From: Bacteroidia bacterium
GTDB taxonomy: Bacteria > Bacteroidota > Bacteroidia > Flavobacteriales > Flavobacteriaceae
Length of the DNA stretch: 11,068 nt
Direction: 5' to 3'
NCBI GenBank assembly: GCA_030425715.1
Contig: JAUIAA010000040.1
Location: 1 to 11,068 of the forward strand
A model generated the notes under the pieces. That model was not told the DNA's origin. It saw only the letters and a program-made list of their open reading frames with translations, and made no database searches. A program made the position numbers and the translations under genes. Numbering within the stretch: the first letter of the stretch is position 1; the number at the start of each line of letters is the position of its first letter. Positions 7,668 through 11,068 of this stretch are shown piece by piece.

Positions 7668-8867
7668 CTATTCCACCAACTTTTTAGAAATTCTAACACT
7701 AGCAATTTTAGCAGCCAAATAGCCTAATATTGTTATGGTGGCAACAACAATTAACAAATTACTCCAATAAAATTCAACAGGATATGCTAAGGATTGGGTA
7801 ATCATAATCAAACCGTATTTTTTTTGTAAAATTACGAATGGTACTGCTAACAACAGTCCTACTATCAATCCAAAAACGGTCAACAAAAACCCTTGAAACA
7901 CAAATATGCTTCTAATTTCCGTAATGTTTGCTCCTAAATGAAATAGTGTTTTTAGGTTTTCTTTTTTATCGATTATCATCATTACAATTGCTCCAATTAC
8001 ATTAAATAATGCAATAATCAATATTAAGGTAAATACTAAATAAGAAGCTAAATTTTCTGTATTGAGCATTTTATAAAAAACCGAATTTAATTGTTGTCGG
8101 GTTTGCACTTTATAATCGTCTCCTAATAAGTTTTGTAATCCTTTTCGAACTTCGGTTGCATTTGCACCTTTTTTTAATCGAATCTCAATTCCAGATATTT
8201 GGTTGACTTTATATTGCAACAATTGTTGTACCAATCGTAAATTAGCAAAGACAAACTTTTTATCAATATCATAGGTTAACTTATAAATCCCTATGGGTTG
8301 GGTATTTACCTGTGAAAATGCATTTTTAGTATTGGTTAAATACCCTTTTCCTGGTTTAGGTACATAAATTTTTAGTGTTTCTAAAAAATCATAGGCTCCA
8401 ACCGATAAAATATTCGAAATACCACTACCAATCACTACGGTATGTTTGGCTTTATAATTTAGCCAATTGCCAAAATAAACTGCAGTATCAACTTTATTTA
8501 CCGCAAGATAATTCATATCTACCCCTTTGATCATTGCGATATGGGATTTATCCACATAACTAAAAAATGCTCTTTCTTCAATTACCTTGGTAAAAGCATC
8601 AATTTTATCGTTTTTAAGTTTATCAGCTATTTTATCTGTAAAGAAAAAAGATTTGCCCTGAGTTGCAGTAATTTTTAAATCTGGATCAACCGTTTGGATA
8701 AAACTAAGACTGAAATTTCGCAATCCTGAAAAAACAGACAATACTATAAACAAGGCAATTGTACTTACAATTACGCCAAGAGTTGCAATAAAAGTGATGA
8801 TATTAATAGCGTTGTTACTACTTTTAGAAAAGAGATATCTTTTAGCTATGTACAGCGGAAAATTCAA
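7668..8867 (-). CDS. LolC/LolE-family ABC transporter permease
   Basis: A 399-residue inner-membrane protein. The start is a TTG, giving the typical Bacteroidetes LolC/E beginning (M)NFPLYIAKRYLFSKSS. No in-frame ATG exists between the upstream in-frame stop (8889-8891) and this codon, and the next in-frame ATG falls well inside the conserved domain. TM1 is about 22-48, followed by a large periplasmic MacB-type domain (about 49-270), then TM2 275-298, TM3 320-346 and TM4 368-388. The cytoplasmic loop DKKENLKTLFHLGANITEI (300-318) and the following TM are the FtsX-family core. Relatives with LolD extract lipoproteins from the inner membrane for delivery to the outer membrane. No ATPase gene is adjacent, so the partner would be encoded elsewhere. 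It lies 4 bp after the rbfA stop, suggesting translational coupling, and 17 bp before the PsbP-like gene. It ends in TAG. Confidence 0.92.
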   Translation of the reverse strand: MNFPLYIAKRYLFSKSSNNAINIITFIATLGVIVSTIALFIVLSVFSGLRNFSLSFIQTVDPDLKITATQGKSFFFTDKIADKLKNDKIDAFTKVIEERAFFSYVDKSHIAMIKGVDMNYLAVNKVDTAVYFGNWLNYKAKHTVVIGSGISNILSVGAYDFLETLKIYVPKPGKGYLTNTKNAFSQVNTQPIGIYKLTYDIDKKFVFANLRLVQQLLQYKVNQISGIEIRLKKGANATEVRKGLQNLLGDDYKVQTRQQLNSVFYKMLNTENLASYLVFTLILIIALFNVIGAIVMMIIDKKENLKTLFHLGANITEIRSIFVFQGFLLTVFGLIVGLLLAVPFVILQKKYGLIMITQSLAYPVEFYWSNLLIVVATITILGYLAAKIASVRISKKLVE

Positions 8868-8871
8868 GGAA

Positions 8872-9261
8872 TTACTTTTTCTTTTTATTTAAAGCTTCTG
8901 GGTTTTTAATAGGATCAATATCCTTTCCTTGTAAGGCTGCATCAATATTCTCAATATAATCCAATGAATCATCTATAAAAAAAGAAATATTTGGCATTCT
9001 TCTTAACTGGTGTTTGGTTCTTTGTGCTAGTTCATTTTTTATCGAAGCTGTACTTGCAATAATATTATCCAAAATTTCTTCTCTATTTTGTGTAGGAAAC
9101 ACACTTAAAAATGCTTTCGCCTGACTCAAATCTGTAGTTACTTGCACTTTCGTAACCGAAATTACCACACCTTTATAGTTATTTCTAGCCGCATTTTGTA
9201 AAATATCAACCAAATCCTTTTGAATTACCCCCGCAATTTTCTTTTGTCTGTTCGTTTCCAT
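8872..9261 (-). CDS. rbfA: Ribosome-binding factor A
   Basis: A 129-residue KH-fold protein that binds the 30S subunit and is needed for late 16S rRNA 5'-end processing and cold adaptation. The ATG at 9261 is chosen to give METNRQKKIAGVIQKDLVDI, the normal N-terminus. Upstream in-frame codons (ATG at 9288, TTG at 9291) would add an untypical hydrophobic tail and lie above the nearest promoter box. Visible family features: VISVTKVQVTTDLSQAKAF (the beta strands around 34-52), LSVFP, a helix over the REEILDNI to KNELAQRTKHQL region, and the signature LRRMPNISFFIDDSLDYIENID. A Lys-rich tail ends the protein. It is the first gene of a likely rbfA - permease - PsbP-like operon and is divergent from mce. 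Confidence 0.96.
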   Translation of the reverse strand: METNRQKKIAGVIQKDLVDILQNAARNNYKGVVISVTKVQVTTDLSQAKAFLSVFPTQNREEILDNIIASTASIKNELAQRTKHQLRRMPNISFFIDDSLDYIENIDAALQGKDIDPIKNPEALNKKKK

Positions 9262-9266
9262 AAATG

Positions 9267-9274
9267 CAAAAATA
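9267..9274 (-). promoter_or_regulatory. rbfA proximal -7 promoter box
   Basis: Minus-strand TATTTTTG is a perfect TAnnTTTG match with only five bases (CATTT) between it and the ATG at 9261. If used, transcription would start at or just before the ATG, giving a leaderless rbfA mRNA. A second identical box lies 22 bp further upstream. Confidence 0.5.
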
Positions 9275-9288
9275 AGGTTATTATCCAT

Positions 9289-9306
9289 CAAAAATATTTA
9301 TTTTTG
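9289..9306. promoter_or_regulatory. Symmetric back-to-back -7 boxes between rbfA and mce
   Basis: The sequence CAAAAATA-TT-TATTTTTG is a perfect inverted repeat with a 2-bp centre. Read rightward, TATTTTTG (9299-9306) is a -7 box 17 bp before the mce ATG. Read leftward, the identical TATTTTTG (9289-9296) is a -7 box 27 bp before the rbfA ATG. RNA polymerase could not occupy both at once, so the two promoters should compete, or a dimeric regulator could bind the palindrome. Confidence 0.55.
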
Positions 9307-9323
9307 AGAATAAATTGAGCTCC

Positions 9324-9722
9324 ATGCAAAAAATTGAACACATAGGAATTGCGGTTAAAGATATAGAAAAATCGAATAATTTATTTGCTAAACTATTCAA
9401 CCAAGAACATTACAAAATTGAAGATGTTTTGACCGAGGGTGTAAAAACATCTTTTTTTCAAGTCGGTCCAAATAAAATTGAATTGCTCGAAGCCACAACA
9501 CCAGATAGTCCTATTGCAAAATTTATCGAAAAAAAAGGAGAAGGAATTCATCATATTGCCTTCGCTGTTGCAGATATTGAATTGGAAATTAGCAGATTAG
9601 AAAGTGAAGGATTTACTATATTAAATAAAACACCAAAAAAAGGGGCAGACAATAAAAAGGTAGCTTTTTTACATCCCAAATCTACAAATGGAGTGCTCAT
9701 TGAACTTTGTCAAGACCTATAA
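9324..9722 (+). CDS. mce: Methylmalonyl-CoA epimerase
   Basis: A 132-residue vicinal-oxygen-chelate protein that interconverts (R)- and (S)-methylmalonyl-CoA between propionyl-CoA carboxylase and methylmalonyl-CoA mutase. The ATG at 9324 gives MQKIEHIGIAVKDIEKSNNL, the standard start; an in-frame TTG three codons earlier is less likely. The two VOC beta-alpha-beta-beta-beta units are visible. Likely metal ligands are His6 (IEHIGIAV), Glu53 (KIELLE, where the Propionibacterium enzyme has Gln), one of His76/His77 (GEGIHHIAF) and Glu127 (GVLIEL); Glu38 may be the general base. The His-His pair in GIHHIAF and the overall length favour the epimerase over glyoxalase I or other VOC members. The mutase is not in this window. 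It is divergent from rbfA and precedes ftsX by 83 bp. Confidence 0.93.
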   Translation: MQKIEHIGIAVKDIEKSNNLFAKLFNQEHYKIEDVLTEGVKTSFFQVGPNKIELLEATTPDSPIAKFIEKKGEGIHHIAFAVADIELEISRLESEGFTILNKTPKKGADNKKVAFLHPKSTNGVLIELCQDL

Positions 9723-9742
9723 ATAAATCATTTTTAGCAATT

Positions 9743-9750
9743 TATTTTTG
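9743..9750 (+). promoter_or_regulatory. Candidate -7 box for the ftsX operon
   Basis: TATTTTTG is a perfect TAnnTTTG match in the 83-bp gap between mce and ftsX, about 55 bp upstream of the ftsX ATG. It overlaps a weak all-A/T inverted repeat (9721-9728 with 9740-9747), so the assignment is tentative. Confidence 0.4.
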
Positions 9751-9805
9751 TTTGCCTTTTAGGTAGAAATAATTACCTTGCAGTTCTTAAAAAACCACAA
9801 AATTC

Positions 9806-10684
9806 ATGAGTAAATCTTTTGAAAAATACCAAAAACGAAGGTTGCGATCTTCCTATTTATCAGTAATTATTAGTATTTCTTTGGTGTTGTTTTTACTTGG
9901 AATTTTAGGTCTTTTAGTGTTAAACACCCAAAAAGTTTCTAATTATTTTAAAGAAAAAGCAGCGATAACTTTATTCATCAAAAATGATGTAAAAAAGGAT
10001 GGAATTTTAAATCTGCAAGTTTCTATTGATGAAGAGCCTTTTACCAAAAGCACAAAATTTATTTCAAAAGAAGAAGCTGCAGAGATTTACAAAAATGAAA
10101 ATGGAGAGGATTTTATGGAATTTTTAGGCTATAACCCTTTGCAAAATGCCATTGATGTTTATGTGAAAGCCGATTATGTAACTCCCGAAAAAATGCTAGA
10201 AATTGAAAAAAAATACAAAGGCAATCATTTTGTTTCTGAAGTTTCTTATGACAAACCTCTTATCGATTTACTTACAAAAAATGTAAAAAAAATAAGCTTA
10301 TTTATATTGCTATTTAGCAGTTTAGCAACCTTGATTGTTGTTGTGTTAATTAATAGCTCAATTCGCTTATCGGTTTACTCTAAACGTTTTACTATTAAAA
10401 CCATGCAAATGGTTGGTGCCACCAAAAGGTTTATTAGAAAACCTTTTGTTTGGAGAAGCGTTAAATTAGGTATGATTGGTGCTGTTTTGGCAATTGTAGA
10501 ACTAGCGGCTGTAATATTTTATGCCAATAATTATTTTCCAGAATTTGGTTTGATCGACAACAGAATTGAACTTGCGGCAGTATTTGGTGGAATATTTTTA
10601 ATAGGAATATTGATAACTTGGTTTAGTACATTTTTCGCCACACAAAGATTTTTAAATTTAAGAACAGACGAGTTATATTTTTAA
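9806..10684 (+). CDS. ftsX: Cell division protein FtsX (ABC transporter permease-like)
   Basis: A complete 292-residue FtsX. With the ATPase FtsE it forms an inner-membrane complex at the septum that activates peptidoglycan hydrolysis during division. The sequence shows a basic N-terminal tail (KSFEKYQKRRLRSS), TM1 about 18-40, a periplasmic domain about 41-160, TM2 163-185, TM3 218-241 and TM4 254-276. The FtsX core between TM2 and TM3 reads KTMQMVGATKRFIRKPFVWR (198-217). The periplasmic part contains KFISKEEAAEIYKNENGEDF and LGYNPLQNAIDVYV, typical for the family. FtsE is not adjacent, which is usual in Bacteroidetes. It heads a probable operon with the DUF3098 gene 11 bp and uppP 25 bp further on, grouping division with the peptidoglycan lipid carrier. 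Confidence 0.95.
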   Translation: MSKSFEKYQKRRLRSSYLSVIISISLVLFLLGILGLLVLNTQKVSNYFKEKAAITLFIKNDVKKDGILNLQVSIDEEPFTKSTKFISKEEAAEIYKNENGEDFMEFLGYNPLQNAIDVYVKADYVTPEKMLEIEKKYKGNHFVSEVSYDKPLIDLLTKNVKKISLFILLFSSLATLIVVVLINSSIRLSVYSKRFTIKTMQMVGATKRFIRKPFVWRSVKLGMIGAVLAIVELAAVIFYANNYFPEFGLIDNRIELAAVFGGIFLIGILITWFSTFFATQRFLNLRTDELYF

Positions 10685-10695
10685 TATAAAACATT

Positions 10696-10956
10696 ATGGC
10701 AAAACAAAATAAAAAACAAGAAAACAACCAACAAACCTTTCTTTTTGAAAAGAAAAATTATCTTATCATGATTGTTGGGCTTGTAGTTATCTTCTTAGGA
10801 TTTGCTATTATGGCAGGTGGTGGAAGCGATGATCCAAATGTTTTTAATGAAGAAATTTATAATTTTAGAAGAATTAGATTGGCACCAACTTTAGTAATTA
10901 TAGGTTTAGGCATTGAAATTTATGCCATTTTTGCCAAATCAAAACAAAAATCATAG
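10696..10956 (+). CDS. DUF3098 family small membrane protein
   Basis: An 86-residue protein with a polar Lys/Gln/Asn-rich cytoplasmic tail (1-20) and two predicted membrane helices: TM1 about 24-42 (IMIVGLVVIFLGFAIMAGGG) and TM2 about 65-81. The loop between them is short and acidic, GGGSDDPNVFNEEIYNFRRI. This layout, with 'GGGSDDPxxFNxEIYxFRRI' after TM1, matches DUF3098, a family known from Bacteroidetes and of unknown function. It lies between ftsX and uppP with 11-bp and 25-bp gaps, so it is very likely co-transcribed and may act in envelope growth or division; that role is inferred from position only. Confidence 0.9.
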   Translation: MAKQNKKQENNQQTFLFEKKNYLIMIVGLVVIFLGFAIMAGGGSDDPNVFNEEIYNFRRIRLAPTLVIIGLGIEIYAIFAKSKQKS

Positions 10957-10981
10957 CCCTACTTTTTAATCAAATTGCTAA

Positions 10982-11068
10982 ATGAGTTATTTAGAAGCTA
11001 TCGTTTTAGGTCTGATTCAAGGTCTAACCGAATTTTTACCAGTATCTTCAAGTGGACATCTCGAACTT
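10982..11068 (+). CDS. uppP: Undecaprenyl-diphosphate phosphatase (BacA/UppP), partial at its C-terminus
   Basis: Only the first 29 codons are inside the window. The peptide begins MSYLEAIVLGLIQGLTEFLP and continues VSSSGHLEL. The 'LGxxQGxTEFLPVSSSGHL' block is the first signature of the BacA/UppP family, including the conserved Glu17 and Ser/His residues of the active site. The enzyme dephosphorylates undecaprenyl diphosphate to the monophosphate carrier used for peptidoglycan and other envelope polymers, and sits in the inner membrane. It follows the DUF3098 gene by 25 bp in the ftsX operon. The frame is open to the right edge. Confidence 0.95.
   Translation, partial: MSYLEAIVLGLIQGLTEFLPVSSSGHLEL

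Noticed and set aside
9262..9291. Longer rbfA starting at ATG 9288 or TTG 9291
   Set aside because: The extra residues (MDNNLIFAF) are not typical of RbfA and cover the proximal -7 box; METNRQKK at 9261 is the family start.
9315..9323. Mce starting at TTG 9315
   Set aside because: It adds three non-conserved residues; the ATG at 9324 gives the standard MQKIEHIGIAV start.
9721..9750. AAATAAAT/ATTTATTT inverted repeat after mce as a terminator
   Set aside because: The stem is only A-T pairs with an 11-nt loop and a broken T-run; it could equally be chance in AT-rich DNA and overlaps a -7 box.
1..11068. CRISPR arrays, tRNA or rRNA genes, insertion sequences, phage or defence modules
   Set aside because: No repeat-spacer pattern, cloverleaf, transposase or terminal inverted repeats were seen; nearly all the DNA is accounted for by ordinary core genes.

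Overview
The window looks like a stretch of core chromosome from a low-GC member of the Flavobacteriia (Bacteroidetes), probably a marine Flavobacteriaceae species. The evidence is the AT-rich DNA, the TAnnTTTG-type -7 boxes in front of several genes, the general lack of spaced Shine-Dalgarno sequences, the typical neighbour set ftsX - DUF3098 - uppP next to mce/rbfA, and the Bacteroidetes-style proteins (PepSY-like small secreted protein, PD40 lipoprotein, fused gamma/alpha 2-oxoacid:ferredoxin oxidoreductase). I see no IS element, phage gene, CRISPR array, rRNA or tRNA.

Layout from left to right. Positions 1-1334 (minus) hold the N-terminal 444 codons of a KorA-type 2-oxoacid:ferredoxin oxidoreductase alpha subunit, running off the left edge. 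An AT-rich 287-bp divergent spacer separates it from a small secreted PepSY-like protein (1622-1921, plus). A bidirectional terminator follows, shared with the convergent lepA (EF4, minus). Behind lepA on the same strand lie a Gfo/Idh/MocA oxidoreductase and, upstream of it, a six-bladed PD40/TolB-like lipoprotein. These two are only 9 bp apart and form a probable operon. Divergent from the lipoprotein is dusB (plus; its start is re-assigned to 6131). It converges, with 2 bp between stops, on the minus-strand operon rbfA - LolC/E-type permease - PsbP-like secreted protein. The permease uses a TTG start 4 bp after the rbfA stop. Divergent from rbfA is mce (methylmalonyl-CoA epimerase), followed by the operon ftsX - DUF3098 - uppP, with uppP running off the right edge.

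Functionally the window mixes central metabolism (KorA, Mce), the translation apparatus (LepA, DusB for tRNA dihydrouridine, RbfA for 30S maturation) and the cell envelope (LolC/E-like permease, FtsX, UppP, DUF3098, three exported proteins of unknown role). I find no clear novel defence or mobile system. The most interesting points are regulatory: a perfectly symmetric pair of back-to-back -7 boxes between rbfA and mce, and -7 boxes so close to the dusB and rbfA start codons that their mRNAs may be leaderless. Two gene pairings of unknown function are also worth a look: the propeller lipoprotein with the oxidoreductase, and DUF3098 between ftsX and uppP.
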